Below, in pieces: positions 23,325-31,390 of a stretch of 31,663 nucleotides of DNA. The stretch's first letter is position 1, and every line of letters begins with the position of its first letter. The stretch comes from Acidobacteria bacterium UBA2999 (GTDB lineage: Bacteria; Acidobacteriota; Vicinamibacteria; Vicinamibacterales; UBA2999): contig DDZV01000012.1 of assembly GCA_002346475.1 (NCBI GenBank), positions 1 through 31,663 on the forward strand. The letters are read 5' to 3'. The notes below the pieces were generated by a model, which worked only from the letters and a program-made list of their open reading frames with translations, was not told the origin of the DNA and did no database searches. The position numbers were made by a program, and so were the translations under genes.

Positions 23325-25679
23325 ATGAAGTGCGCTAGACTCATTCTAATCTCGCTCTTGCTTAGCTCAGCCCAGCTAAGTGGACAACAAGCTACCCTAA
23401 TTACAGGGACCGTTATAGATTTCAATGGAAATCAAGCAAAGGGAACAACTGTAGCACTGCTTGATAGTCTTGGGCTTGCCATAAAAACCGTCAATGTTGA
23501 CGATACGGGATACTTTGTATTTAAAGAAGTGCCTCTCGGTAATTACTCTGTAGTTGCAAATCGTCCACCATATCGCTCAATTGCTAAGTTAATAGTCTTA
23601 GAAACTCCTCTGCCTATCGACATAGAGCTCCGCCTCCTTCCAGAAGCAACTGAAACAGTTTTAGTGGAACGTCCCATAACACCCCCTGGAACAATGCGAA
23701 CCACTCTGTCTGGAGAAATGATTCGTCACACGCCAGCTAGACTGCAAAGCAGAGGCCTTGGCAAGGTTCTTTCCACACTACCAGGGTTCTCTAGTGAAGA
23801 TAATGGTCTTCTACACGTACGAGGCGTAGATGATGGTTTTCTATATGTTGAGGATGGTGTCCCAATTTACGATCGTATAGATGCGTCTTTCGGTGTTGCT
23901 TCAGATTCAGCAACTATTGAAACCGTTCACGTGCTTACTGGGTACATTCCTCCAGAATTCGGATTGAAATCAGGCGCCGTCATTGAAGTGCAAACAGCCA
24001 TCCCGAAAAATTCTAAATGGCTTGGAAATCTTAACTTTGGTTTTGGAAGCGATAATTTGCAATCACTGCGATCAACTGCAGCCGGACCTCTGGGAAGAGG
24101 CCTAGGTCTCAGCCTCAGTGTAGCAACGGAGCAATCGAAACGTTTCCTCGACCCTGTTCATCCAAAGAATTTTCACAACAAAGGCAACGTTCTGTCTGGA
24201 AACATCAAATTCTTTCTCACTCCCTCAAGCAACAACCTCATCAAGTTCAACCTGAACAATGGCCGACTGCGCTATCAGGTGCCACACGGACAAACACAAG
24301 AAGCGTTTGCCCAGGACCAACGACAACGACTGGGACAGCATTCCCAATCATTATCGTGGCAAGGTTCATGGTCTAACAACACGGTATCTGAAATTTCAGC
24401 CTATCGACGAAGTGTGGAAAGTACATTGATCGGGAGCCAGAATGATGTTCCTGTAACGGTCAACTCTGAACGTTCCCAAAACCGAATTGGAATCATCGCC
24501 AATCTCACACACCAACAAGGTAGCCATACCTTTAAAGTTGGCTTCGAAACAGCACGGTTAGCAATTTTTGAAAATTTCATTTTTGGCATAACGGACCTTT
24601 CTAATGCCGGTGAAATTGATATTAGTGAGAACGCAGAACAATTTACTATGGCGAAGCCATTTCACTTCCAAGATCGAGACGTAGGTAAACACCTATCCAT
24701 GTATGCTCAAAATACATTTCGTGCTTCTAATCAACTAACGCTAAATTTAGGTGTTCGCTTTGATCGAACAAACCTACTCGTTCCAGCTTCTCAATGGAGT
24801 CCACGTGTCGGCCTCAGCTACCGCGTACATAAAACAGGGACAACCTTTCGTGCTTCTATGAACCGTCTATTCCAACCACCACAATCAGAACATCTTCTGC
24901 TCTCATCATCAGAGAAGGCACGCATACTGTCTCCATTCACAACACCTGAAAATAACGAAGGAGGCGCACAGATCAAGCCAGAAAGTCAAACAGCATGGGA
25001 ATTTGGATTTGAGCAATGGTTAGGAAATACCGTGAGGCTTGATGGTGCGCACTGGAGACGTACTGTAAGAAATTATTCAGATCCAAATGTTTTTCTTGGA
25101 ACAACAATTATCTTTCCAAACAGTGTTGCTCGTGGTCACGCGTCTGGGTTTGACTTAAGGCTTGAAGTTCCACACTATCGAGCCTTTTCATCTTACATCA
25201 GCTACACAAATGCAACTGTCACACAGTACGGACCTATTAACGGTGGCTTGTTTCTTGAAGATTCAATGATTGAGATAGGGCCTGGCACACAATTTACGCC
25301 AGACCACGACCAACGTCATGTTGGATCAGTTGGCCTAATCTATGCCCATACCCGTACAGGCTTTACGGCTTCGCTCTCTGCTCATTATGAAAGCGGACCA
25401 CCTCTTGAAGTTGATTTTGAAGAAATTGACAAATTGCTCACTCGAACAGGAGTAGAACGTGTTGACCTCAACCGAGGACGCATACGTCCTCGAATGCTTT
25501 TCGATGTAGTAATTGCTAAGCCAGTATGGAACCTTAAACACGTAAAAACTTCAGCACGGTTTAGCATCTTAAATATAACGAACGTGTCTTATGCCCTCAA
25601 CTTTGGGAATCCCTTTAGCGGCACACACTTTGGTGCGCCACGTACCATAATGATTGAACTGAACATGCAACTGCAGTAG
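23325..25679 (+). CDS. TonB-dependent receptor with carboxypeptidase-regulatory domain
   Basis: Outer-membrane transporter energised by TonB. The frame opens at TTG 23268, but I chose ATG 23325 (784 residues) because it begins a signal peptide (MKCARLILISLLLSSAQ). The mature protein starts with a CarboxypepD_reg-like beta domain (about residues 25-110: ITGTVIDFNGNQ, DDTGYFVFKEVPLGNYSV). A plug domain follows (LPGFSSEDNGLLHVRGVDDG, YVEDGVPIYDR), then a beta-barrel to the end. Such receptors are abundant in Acidobacteriota and Bacteroidota. It is shorter than Oar-type proteins (about 1000 residues) and lacks a terminal aromatic residue. No substrate can be named; no siderophore or SusD gene is near. 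Confidence 0.9.
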   Translation: MKCARLILISLLLSSAQLSGQQATLITGTVIDFNGNQAKGTTVALLDSLGLAIKTVNVDDTGYFVFKEVPLGNYSVVANRPPYRSIAKLIVLETPLPIDIELRLLPEATETVLVERPITPPGTMRTTLSGEMIRHTPARLQSRGLGKVLSTLPGFSSEDNGLLHVRGVDDGFLYVEDGVPIYDRIDASFGVASDSATIETVHVLTGYIPPEFGLKSGAVIEVQTAIPKNSKWLGNLNFGFGSDNLQSLRSTAAGPLGRGLGLSLSVATEQSKRFLDPVHPKNFHNKGNVLSGNIKFFLTPSSNNLIKFNLNNGRLRYQVPHGQTQEAFAQDQRQRLGQHSQSLSWQGSWSNNTVSEISAYRRSVESTLIGSQNDVPVTVNSERSQNRIGIIANLTHQQGSHTFKVGFETARLAIFENFIFGITDLSNAGEIDISENAEQFTMAKPFHFQDRDVGKHLSMYAQNTFRASNQLTLNLGVRFDRTNLLVPASQWSPRVGLSYRVHKTGTTFRASMNRLFQPPQSEHLLLSSSEKARILSPFTTPENNEGGAQIKPESQTAWEFGFEQWLGNTVRLDGAHWRRTVRNYSDPNVFLGTTIIFPNSVARGHASGFDLRLEVPHYRAFSSYISYTNATVTQYGPINGGLFLEDSMIEIGPGTQFTPDHDQRHVGSVGLIYAHTRTGFTASLSAHYESGPPLEVDFEEIDKLLTRTGVERVDLNRGRIRPRMLFDVVIAKPVWNLKHVKTSARFSILNITNVSYALNFGNPFSGTHFGAPRTIMIELNMQLQ

Positions 25680-25722
25680 CAAAAATCTTTGTCTCTAATA
25701 ATGCTGTCAATCCTATAGAAAT

Positions 25723-26121
25723 CTAGTTCGCAGTAGTATTCGTTTCAACATAGATTACAGGGATAGAGCCTTTATTCTCAGCCCAGTGTGTCACTCCCTC
25801 TGCCACTGTGCCAACATCACCAGCTTCGTACTCTCTTGACACTTCCCCGCGATGCTCTGTGAGAGTTCCTTGGACTAAGACAAACACAGAAGTGCGACCA
25901 TCGTGCGTATGGATTGGAGTCTTTGTGCCTGGATTAATCGTGACCCGGAGTGCAGAAATCGCACCAGCAAGACCAATCTCAGCAAGGTCTACTGCAGCTA
26001 CTCGCTCTATCTTGTCAAACCGACGTTCAGAATTATCCTGAGCAAATAAAAACCCAAACCCGCAAACAAGTAGAAAAACACTGCAACTTGTGCTTACAGC
26101 AATACGCTTCTGAATAAACAT
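25723..26121 (-). CDS. Secreted cupin-domain protein
   Basis: 132 residues. An N-terminal signal peptide (hydrophobic residues 8-27, ending near LFAQ) is followed by a single small cupin barrel. Motif 1 is PIHTHDGRTSVFVLVQG, with both His but Ser where the usual Glu ligand stands. Motif 2, GDVGTVAEGVTHWAEN, keeps its His and Asn. So a metal could be held by three His. GGAGGAACC directly before the ATG is a strong ribosome-binding site. Function unknown; periplasmic single cupins range from dioxygenases to sensors. Confidence 0.8.
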   Translation of the reverse strand: MFIQKRIAVSTSCSVFLLVCGFGFLFAQDNSERRFDKIERVAAVDLAEIGLAGAISALRVTINPGTKTPIHTHDGRTSVFVLVQGTLTEHRGEVSREYEAGDVGTVAEGVTHWAENKGSIPVIYVETNTTAN

Positions 26122-26154
26122 GGTTCCTCCACGGAAATATTTACAGTGGGCGAT

Positions 26155-26178
26155 TGTTATTGGTATGCATCAATAACA
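26155..26178. promoter_or_regulatory. Operator-like inverted repeat between cupin and rhodanese genes
   Basis: TGTTATTG (26155-26162) and CAATAACA (26171-26178), a perfect 8 bp inverted repeat with an 8 nt centre that itself contains the palindrome ATGCAT. It lies 34 nt upstream of the cupin start in the divergent region. Spacing between half-site centres is about 16 bp, suiting a dimeric regulator. Confidence 0.4.
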
Positions 26179-26293
26179 CAACTGATGAGCTTCCCTGGGC
26201 GCAAAAATACTTGAGTACTCTCTAATAAGTTGCACCTTCGCTTGACTTGGTGTCTTGACACATCTCAAACCGCAAGGTCACAATACATACATA

Positions 26294-26665
26294 GTGCCCA
26301 TTCCACGTATTAGTATCGAAGATCTTAAATCAAAATTAGACACTGAAGACACTGCGAGCCAACCGTTCATTCTTGATGTTCGATTGACCTATCCCTATGA
26401 ACACAGCACTCTTAAGCTACCTGGTGCTGTTCGAATGAACAAAATCGATACATCGAAGCTCCCACGTAACCGCGAAATTGTAGCCTACGACTCTGACCCA
26501 GACGAGCTTGTCAGTTCTGAAATTGTTGGAAAACTGATTAAAGAAGGGTTCAAGGCTGCAGCTCTCAAGGGTGGCATTACAGCGTGGCTCACTGCTAAAT
26601 TTGAAACAGAGGCTAAATCTGCTCCCAAGCAAGCTCCGCCAGTAGCAGGGTCTCTAAAGGGTTGA
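26294..26665 (+). CDS. Rhodanese-like protein lacking the catalytic Cys
   Basis: Single rhodanese fold of 123 residues from GTG 26294 (VPIPRISIEDL, the usual opening). The frame extends to TTG 26255, but that TTG is the first half of a TTGACA box, so I reject it. Conserved parts are ILDVR (26-30), YEHSTLKLPGAVRM and GGITAWL. The active-site loop reads IVAYDSDPDEL, with Asp66 where catalytic rhodaneses have Cys, so sulfur transfer is unlikely and a binding or structural role more probable. The last 20 residues are a polar tail. The stop overlaps the next gene by 4 nt (TTGA), so the two are probably made together. Confidence 0.8.
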   Translation: MPIPRISIEDLKSKLDTEDTASQPFILDVRLTYPYEHSTLKLPGAVRMNKIDTSKLPRNREIVAYDSDPDELVSSEIVGKLIKEGFKAAALKGGITAWLTAKFETEAKSAPKQAPPVAGSLKG

Positions 26666-27942
26666 CCCAACTTTCGTTTGGCCGTGCATATAAACTTGCA
26701 TCAATAATTACTGACGGACTCTGGGAAGCAGGGGCTCCTGCTAGTGCTATTGTACCTGTTGGTAGCCTAAGGCGTTACGCAGCTGAAACTCAAAACGTCT
26801 CACTGCTCGCCGTAACTAATGTCGATCGCATTAATGACCTCCTAATACTTTCATGCGATCTTCCGTTCGTTGACCATATTCTTCATCGAACTGAACAATC
26901 AGTTACAGTACAAACAAAGCTTGGCACAATAAGTATCCATGCTATTAATCAAGAGGCCGAAGGCTCAGCTCTTATTGCACTAACTGGATCAAGCAAACAC
27001 CTAGATCTTCTTTCAGAAGTTGCAAAAAGCCAGAATCTACTATTTAGAAATGGTTCTTTAATAAATCGCACTGGTAAACAATTTTTTTTTCACACTGAAA
27101 CAGCTTTCTATGAACGCCTAGGCCTACTGTTTATTCCTCCAGAACTTCGTGAAGGTAAAGACGAAATTCGAGCAGCCAAGGCTAACTCTCTCCCTAAACT
27201 TCTATCCCACAAACAAATTCGTGGAGATCTCCATATGCATACAACATGGAGTGACGGCAGGAATTCAATAAAAGAAATGGTTCAAGCTAGCGAAACACTT
27301 GGATACGACTATATTGCTATTACTGACCACTCTCAAAGTGCAGGGTCAAATAAAAAATTAGCTCTTAGTGATATCTCTCGTCAAAAAGATGAAATACGTG
27401 CAGTGTCTGCTCAACATCCGAATATTCAAGTCCTGCACGGGATCGAGGTAGAAATTTTATCTAAAGGATCTCTCGACTTTGAAGATCGAGTTCTTGCTAG
27501 TTTCGACATTGTTCTGGCATCTCTCCATAATGATGAAGGTCAATCGCCACAAGCGCTTACTGAAAGGTACCTTCGTGCAATTGACAGCCCCTACGTAGAC
27601 ATAATCACACATCCAGCGAATCGATCACCTGGATTGTCAAATGGATATACCCTCGATTTTGATCGTATCTTCACGGCCGCTGCAACTACAGGAACGGCCC
27701 TCGAGATAGATGGTGCTCCCAGTCATCTTGACCTCGATGGCCAATTAGCACGACGTGCAACTGAAGCAAAAGCCATGATTGTTGTTGATAGTGACTGCCA
27801 TCGCTCAGATGCCCTGCACCGACAAATGCAGTTTGGAGTAGCAACTGCTAGACGAGGGTGGCTAGAACCTCAACATGTGCTCAATACCCAAAAAATTAAA
27901 GATATTCGTCGCTTTGTAAAAAAACAACGACAACGCGCCTGA
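26662..27942 (+). CDS. PHP phosphoesterase with a degenerate PolX polymerase domain
   Basis: 426 residues from TTG 26662, with AAAGGG just upstream. Residues 1-180 match the palm and thumb of bacterial family X DNA polymerase (PolX): VGSLRRYAAET (33-43), LTGSSKH (107-113), AFYERLGLLFIPPELREG (148-165). The catalytic aspartates are gone: the usual DxD after the GSLRR-ET helix reads NVS (45-47), and the third Asp strand reads ISIHAI (90-95). The N-terminal 8 kDa and HhH region is also missing; PolX is about 570 residues. The C-terminal PHP domain keeps its metal motifs: HMH (191-193), TDH (221-223), HGIEVE, SLHND, THPANR and DSDCH. I infer an active phosphoesterase or exonuclease without polymerase activity. 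Confidence 0.85.
   Translation: MTQLSFGRAYKLASIITDGLWEAGAPASAIVPVGSLRRYAAETQNVSLLAVTNVDRINDLLILSCDLPFVDHILHRTEQSVTVQTKLGTISIHAINQEAEGSALIALTGSSKHLDLLSEVAKSQNLLFRNGSLINRTGKQFFFHTETAFYERLGLLFIPPELREGKDEIRAAKANSLPKLLSHKQIRGDLHMHTTWSDGRNSIKEMVQASETLGYDYIAITDHSQSAGSNKKLALSDISRQKDEIRAVSAQHPNIQVLHGIEVEILSKGSLDFEDRVLASFDIVLASLHNDEGQSPQALTERYLRAIDSPYVDIITHPANRSPGLSNGYTLDFDRIFTAAATTGTALEIDGAPSHLDLDGQLARRATEAKAMIVVDSDCHRSDALHRQMQFGVATARRGWLEPQHVLNTQKIKDIRRFVKKQRQRA
27082..27090 (+). repeat. T9 run inside the PHP gene
   Basis: Nine T in a row encoding Phe-Phe-Phe at about residues 141-143. It keeps the frame as given; a one-base slip would truncate the protein before the PHP domain. Confidence 0.5.
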
Positions 27943-27986
27943 CTGAGTCAAACGTGATATTGTGAGAAACCTTTTTTCTATACAGT

Positions 27987-27992
27987 TAGAGT
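27987..27992 (+). promoter_or_regulatory. Candidate -10 element of lolA (leaderless)
   Basis: TAGAGT lies 6 nt before the ATG at 27999 with no Shine-Dalgarno sequence. A second candidate, TATACA at 27979-27984, would give an 8 nt leader. Confidence 0.35.
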
Positions 27993-27998
27993 TTATTT

Positions 27999-28667
27999 AT
28001 GTTTCGCGTGATCACCGTTGCACTCATATTTCTACTGGCACACGGTACATTTCTAACTTCAGATTCCACCTGGCCACCCCCTGAAAAGCTAGCGCAATCA
28101 CTTCAGCAACGTTACCAACAAATAAGTGACTTCTCTGCTGATTTTGTACATATCTATCAGGGAGGCGTCCTTCGACAACAAGTAACCGAACGTGGCACCA
28201 TGGCTATCAAAAAACCTGGGATGATGAAGTGGACCTATACAAAACCAGAAAGAAAACTTTTTATATCTAACGGTAGAAAGCTCTACTCATATTTATTGGA
28301 GGATCAGCAGGTCATAATCAGTGAGGCGCCTTCAAATAATCAAACAACTCCAGCGACATTCCTTGCTGGAGAAGGCAACCTTACAAAAGACTTTACAGCA
28401 AGCTACAGCGAAGATCTGCCTGCTCCAGAAACTTATAAACTGAGGCTAGTTCCTAGTAAATCAGCGCCTGAATACAAATACTTGACCATCGTAGTAGATC
28501 GCGTCACACTGCAAATTAGGGGCCTCTCCACAACTGACTATCAAGGGGGGCAATCAATATTTTCTTTCAGTAACTTGAAGGAAAATCAAGGATTGTCTGA
28601 ACAAGACTTTGAATTCACTATTCCAGATGGTGCAGATGTCATAAACGATGAAAGAAAACTTCAATAA
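27999..28667 (+). CDS. lolA: Outer-membrane lipoprotein carrier protein LolA
   Basis: Periplasmic chaperone moving lipoproteins from LolCDE to the outer membrane. 222 residues. An N-terminal signal segment (about residues 3-20) is followed by the LolA pattern LAQSLQQRYQQISDFSADF, ERGTMAIKKPGMMKWTY, KLFISNGRKLYSY, and the later strand TLQIRGLSTTDYQGGQSIF. The 3' end overlaps the start of the secretin gene by 20 nt; the pair fits together, since that secretin is itself a predicted lipoprotein needing outer-membrane delivery. Confidence 0.88.
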   Translation: MFRVITVALIFLLAHGTFLTSDSTWPPPEKLAQSLQQRYQQISDFSADFVHIYQGGVLRQQVTERGTMAIKKPGMMKWTYTKPERKLFISNGRKLYSYLLEDQQVIISEAPSNNQTTPATFLAGEGNLTKDFTASYSEDLPAPETYKLRLVPSKSAPEYKYLTIVVDRVTLQIRGLSTTDYQGGQSIFSFSNLKENQGLSEQDFEFTIPDGADVINDERKLQ

Positions 28668-30504
28668 ACACTTCGAACTCTCTGGAATCGACGAACGAAA
28701 ATCTCGACTCATATGTTTAGTTGTACTGAGCACATTCCTCTTATCAGGATGTGCGGTTGCAACGGCTGCTCGAAACGGGCAACGAGCAGAACAAGTCAGA
28801 GACTACGACCGGGCTGTTATTGAGTACACAAAAGCACTAAGCGATAATCCAGACAATAGAGAGGCACGGCAGGCTCTCGATCGTGTCAAATTACGTGCAG
28901 CGCAGGAACACTATACTCGCGGACGACGACTGGAAGCAGCAGGCAATCTTGATGAAGCCCTAGTTGAGTTTCAGCTTGCCTCTGAATTAAATCCTGGCTG
29001 GGGTGATGTTGAAGATGCCCTACGATCAATACGAATCCAACTTCGAAACAGAATCGCTGTCTCACGAGAAGGCAAAACACGCCTAGAAGCACTCATTGAC
29101 CGCTCAAGAAATCTACCGCTTGATGAATTTGATTTTCCTTCAGAAATGATCCTTCCAGAAACGATCGCATTTCGGGATGCAAGTGCTCGTGATGTTTTTA
29201 CTGCTATTGCTAGACTCTCAAAGGTCAGTATTATTTTCGATCCAGATTTTCGTAACCAAAATATAAGTATTGATTTAAGAAACCTGACCTTAAAGAATGC
29301 CCTTCATTCTATTTCAGCAGCAACAAAGAATTTTTATCGTATCACTGGGCCAGAAACTTTAACAATTATTCCAGATACTCCTACAAAGCGTAATGAGTAT
29401 GAGGAAGAAGTTATTCGGACGTTCTATCTCAGCAATGCTGACCTTGCAGAAACTATTGACCTCTTAAGAATTGTTGTAGATGCGCGTCGCATTGCACCCC
29501 TAGAAGCTACAAATGCCCTCACAATTAAAGATTCTCCAGAACGCGTGATAGCTGCTGCAAAAATTATTGATGCAATTGATAAAGCTCGCCCTGAAATCAT
29601 TATCGACGTAGAACTCCTTGAAGTTGACCGAACAAGATTTCAAGAATATGGAATCAACTTAGGTTCAACAACAAGCTCTGAAGGTATTGATGGGAGGGGT
29701 TCTATAAACCAAGAGGGGCTAACACTTCGCAGTCTTCGAAATCTGACCCAATCTGATATTTTCTTAACAAACTTGCCAGGACTCTTCTACCGATTACTAA
29801 AAACAGATAGCAATACCCGCACGCTTGCTAATCCTCAACTGCGAACATCAGAAGGCATCGCTGCTCAGGCTCGCTTTGGTGAACGTGTCCCTGTACCAGT
29901 AACTACATTTTCTCCAATTGCAACAGGTGGCGTTGCACAACAACCAATCACATCATTTAATTATGAAAATATCGGTGTAAATATCGACATCACACCTAGA
30001 ACTCACCACGATGATGAAGTCTCACTAGACTTAAAGATTGAAGTGAGCAGTATTTCTGGTTCTGGTTTCGGAGGCTTACCAACCTTCGGGAATCGAGCCA
30101 TTAATACTACTATTCGTCTGCGAGACGGAGAAACTAACATGCTTGCTGGTTTAATACGTGACGATGAACGGACCACCGTAAAAGGTGTCCCTGGACTCAG
30201 CGATATTCCTTTAATTGGAAAACTCTTTGCCCATTCACGTCGTGAAACGCAGGAGACGGATATCCTCTTAACCCTAACACCTCGTATTATCCGTGTACTT
30301 GAAGTCACAGAGGACGACCTACGACCATTCCGATTAGGTCGCGCAACAAGTTCTGCTGGAGTGGAAATCCCTTTTCAAATAAATGATCGGCCTGACCTGA
30401 CTGCAACAGATGAATCCCTGCCTGATACTAGTCAGTTACAGCAATTTAAGTCTGAAAAACCAGCTCAACCAATCATGCCAACCGAGCCCTCCCAAGCTCA
30501 GTAA
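28648..30504 (+). CDS. Lipoprotein secretin with TPR repeats (GspD/PilQ superfamily)
   Basis: 618 residues. An N-terminal signal ends in the lipobox LLSGC with Cys35 as lipidation site. Two TPR units follow (about residues 45-130: DYDRAVIEYTKALSDNPDN, GNLDEALVEFQLASELNP), then an STN/N0-like domain (PETIAFRDASARDVFTAIA), a secretin N1-type domain (FYLSNADLAETIDLLRIV), and the C-terminal secretin core with VELLEVDRTRFQEYGINLG, NPQLRTSEG, VNIDITPR and VPGLSDIPLIGKLF. The tail is Pro/Gln-rich. Secretins form the outer-membrane ring of type II secretion or type IV pili; TPR-bearing lipoprotein forms are less usual. No ATPase or pilin gene is near. An internal ATG could also serve as start; the one chosen overlaps lolA by 20 nt. 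Confidence 0.88.
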   Translation: MKENFNKHFELSGIDERKSRLICLVVLSTFLLSGCAVATAARNGQRAEQVRDYDRAVIEYTKALSDNPDNREARQALDRVKLRAAQEHYTRGRRLEAAGNLDEALVEFQLASELNPGWGDVEDALRSIRIQLRNRIAVSREGKTRLEALIDRSRNLPLDEFDFPSEMILPETIAFRDASARDVFTAIARLSKVSIIFDPDFRNQNISIDLRNLTLKNALHSISAATKNFYRITGPETLTIIPDTPTKRNEYEEEVIRTFYLSNADLAETIDLLRIVVDARRIAPLEATNALTIKDSPERVIAAAKIIDAIDKARPEIIIDVELLEVDRTRFQEYGINLGSTTSSEGIDGRGSINQEGLTLRSLRNLTQSDIFLTNLPGLFYRLLKTDSNTRTLANPQLRTSEGIAAQARFGERVPVPVTTFSPIATGGVAQQPITSFNYENIGVNIDITPRTHHDDEVSLDLKIEVSSISGSGFGGLPTFGNRAINTTIRLRDGETNMLAGLIRDDERTTVKGVPGLSDIPLIGKLFAHSRRETQETDILLTLTPRIIRVLEVTEDDLRPFRLGRATSSAGVEIPFQINDRPDLTATDESLPDTSQLQQFKSEKPAQPIMPTEPSQAQ

Positions 30505-30519
30505 CGATTACTAAACTTT

Positions 30520-30529
30520 CCCCCCCCCC
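30520..30529. repeat. C10 homopolymer upstream of mrpE
   Basis: Ten C in a row, 15 nt after the secretin stop and about 44 nt before the mrpE -10 candidate. Such tracts vary in length by slippage and can alter promoter spacing; it may also be an assembly-sensitive spot. Confidence 0.6.
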
Positions 30530-30572
30530 GCCTCTCTTCCGTCTACATTAGCGACCACCCCACTAAGACGGG

Positions 30573-30578
30573 TACAAT
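30573..30578 (+). promoter_or_regulatory. Candidate -10 element of mrpE (leaderless)
   Basis: TACAAT lies 9 nt before GTG 30588, with no Shine-Dalgarno sequence. It supports the GTG start over ATG 30597. Confidence 0.4.
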
Positions 30579-30587
30579 GAGATCATT

Positions 30588-31124
30588 GTGGCTAATATGA
30601 AGTTCTCCTTATTGCTTGCTCTTTCGCTATTTTTCTTCTGGATTATTCTCTCAGGAAAATTTGATTTACTACACCTAGGCGCTGGTGCAATAGCTTCGCT
30701 TATGATTGCACTATCAACCAGCAAGTTGCTTTTTATGCCTCCGGCAATTGGAGTAACTGTTAATCAGCCGCTCTCTGGACTCAGATGGATACGTATATTC
30801 TCCTATTTGCCGTGGCTCCTTCTCGAAATCTCAAAATCCAGTCTTCAGATTGCATATCTTGCCCTACAACCAAGATTAGCTATCGACCCACGACTAGTAC
30901 GCTTTAAGGCCCATCAGCCACACACTCTTTCTAGACTGATACTCGCTAACTCAATCACCTTAACACCAGGTACAGTTACGATTGATGTGGATGGAGACGA
31001 GTTTCTCGTCCATGCACTCACAGAAGGAACCGCTCGATCAATAGAACTAGGTAAAATGCAGAAGCGCGTTACAAAGCTGTTTGATCAAACGCTCTCCTCA
31101 CAAAAGAACGGTGATCTAACATGA
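30588..31124 (+). CDS. mrpE: Na+/H+ antiporter subunit E (Mrp/Mnh)
   Basis: Subunit of the multi-subunit Mrp cation/proton antiporter in the inner membrane. 178 residues from GTG 30588. Membrane helices lie at about residues 4-21, 26-46 and 63-85; the conserved part ILANSITLTPGTVTIDVDGDEFLVHAL is the MrpE signature. ATG 30597 three codons later is an alternative start. Its stop overlaps mrpF by 4 nt (ATGA). The order E-F-G at the head of the operon suggests that the B, C and D subunits lie downstream, outside the window. Confidence 0.93.
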   Translation: MANMKFSLLLALSLFFFWIILSGKFDLLHLGAGAIASLMIALSTSKLLFMPPAIGVTVNQPLSGLRWIRIFSYLPWLLLEISKSSLQIAYLALQPRLAIDPRLVRFKAHQPHTLSRLILANSITLTPGTVTIDVDGDEFLVHALTEGTARSIELGKMQKRVTKLFDQTLSSQKNGDLT

Positions 31125-31390
31125 CAACTGTTTTTCTGCTAGTGGTAGTTGCGCTAATAACAGCAATGATCTTCTCGATGTACAGAGTATTTCGAGGGCC
31201 AACTATTTTTGATCGCCTAACCGGGCTAGGCCTCATTGGCAGCAAGTCAATCATATTGCTTTTACTGCTTGGTGGACTTGCCAATAGACTTGAACTCTTT
31301 ATCGATATTGCTTTGTCTTACGGGATGATTAGTTTTATTGGAGCGCTGGCATTGGCAAAATACTTTGAATCTGGGAAGACGGAGCCCTAG
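31121..31390 (+). CDS. mrpF: Na+/H+ antiporter subunit F (Mrp/Mnh)
   Basis: Small membrane subunit, 89 residues with three hydrophobic helices (about 3-20, 34-54, 60-80). The conserved YRVFRGPTIFDRLTGL after helix 1 and the acidic residue in LFIDIALSYGMISFIG are typical of MrpF. The start overlaps mrpE by 4 nt, and the stop shares one base with the GTG of mrpG (TAGTG). Confidence 0.93.
   Translation: MTTVFLLVVVALITAMIFSMYRVFRGPTIFDRLTGLGLIGSKSIILLLLLGGLANRLELFIDIALSYGMISFIGALALAKYFESGKTEP

Noticed and set aside
26255..26260. TTG start for the rhodanese gene
   Set aside because: The TTG is part of a TTGACA box and has no Shine-Dalgarno; GTG 26294 gives the usual rhodanese N-terminus. A clean -10 at 17 nt from this TTGACA was not found, so I also do not call it a promoter.
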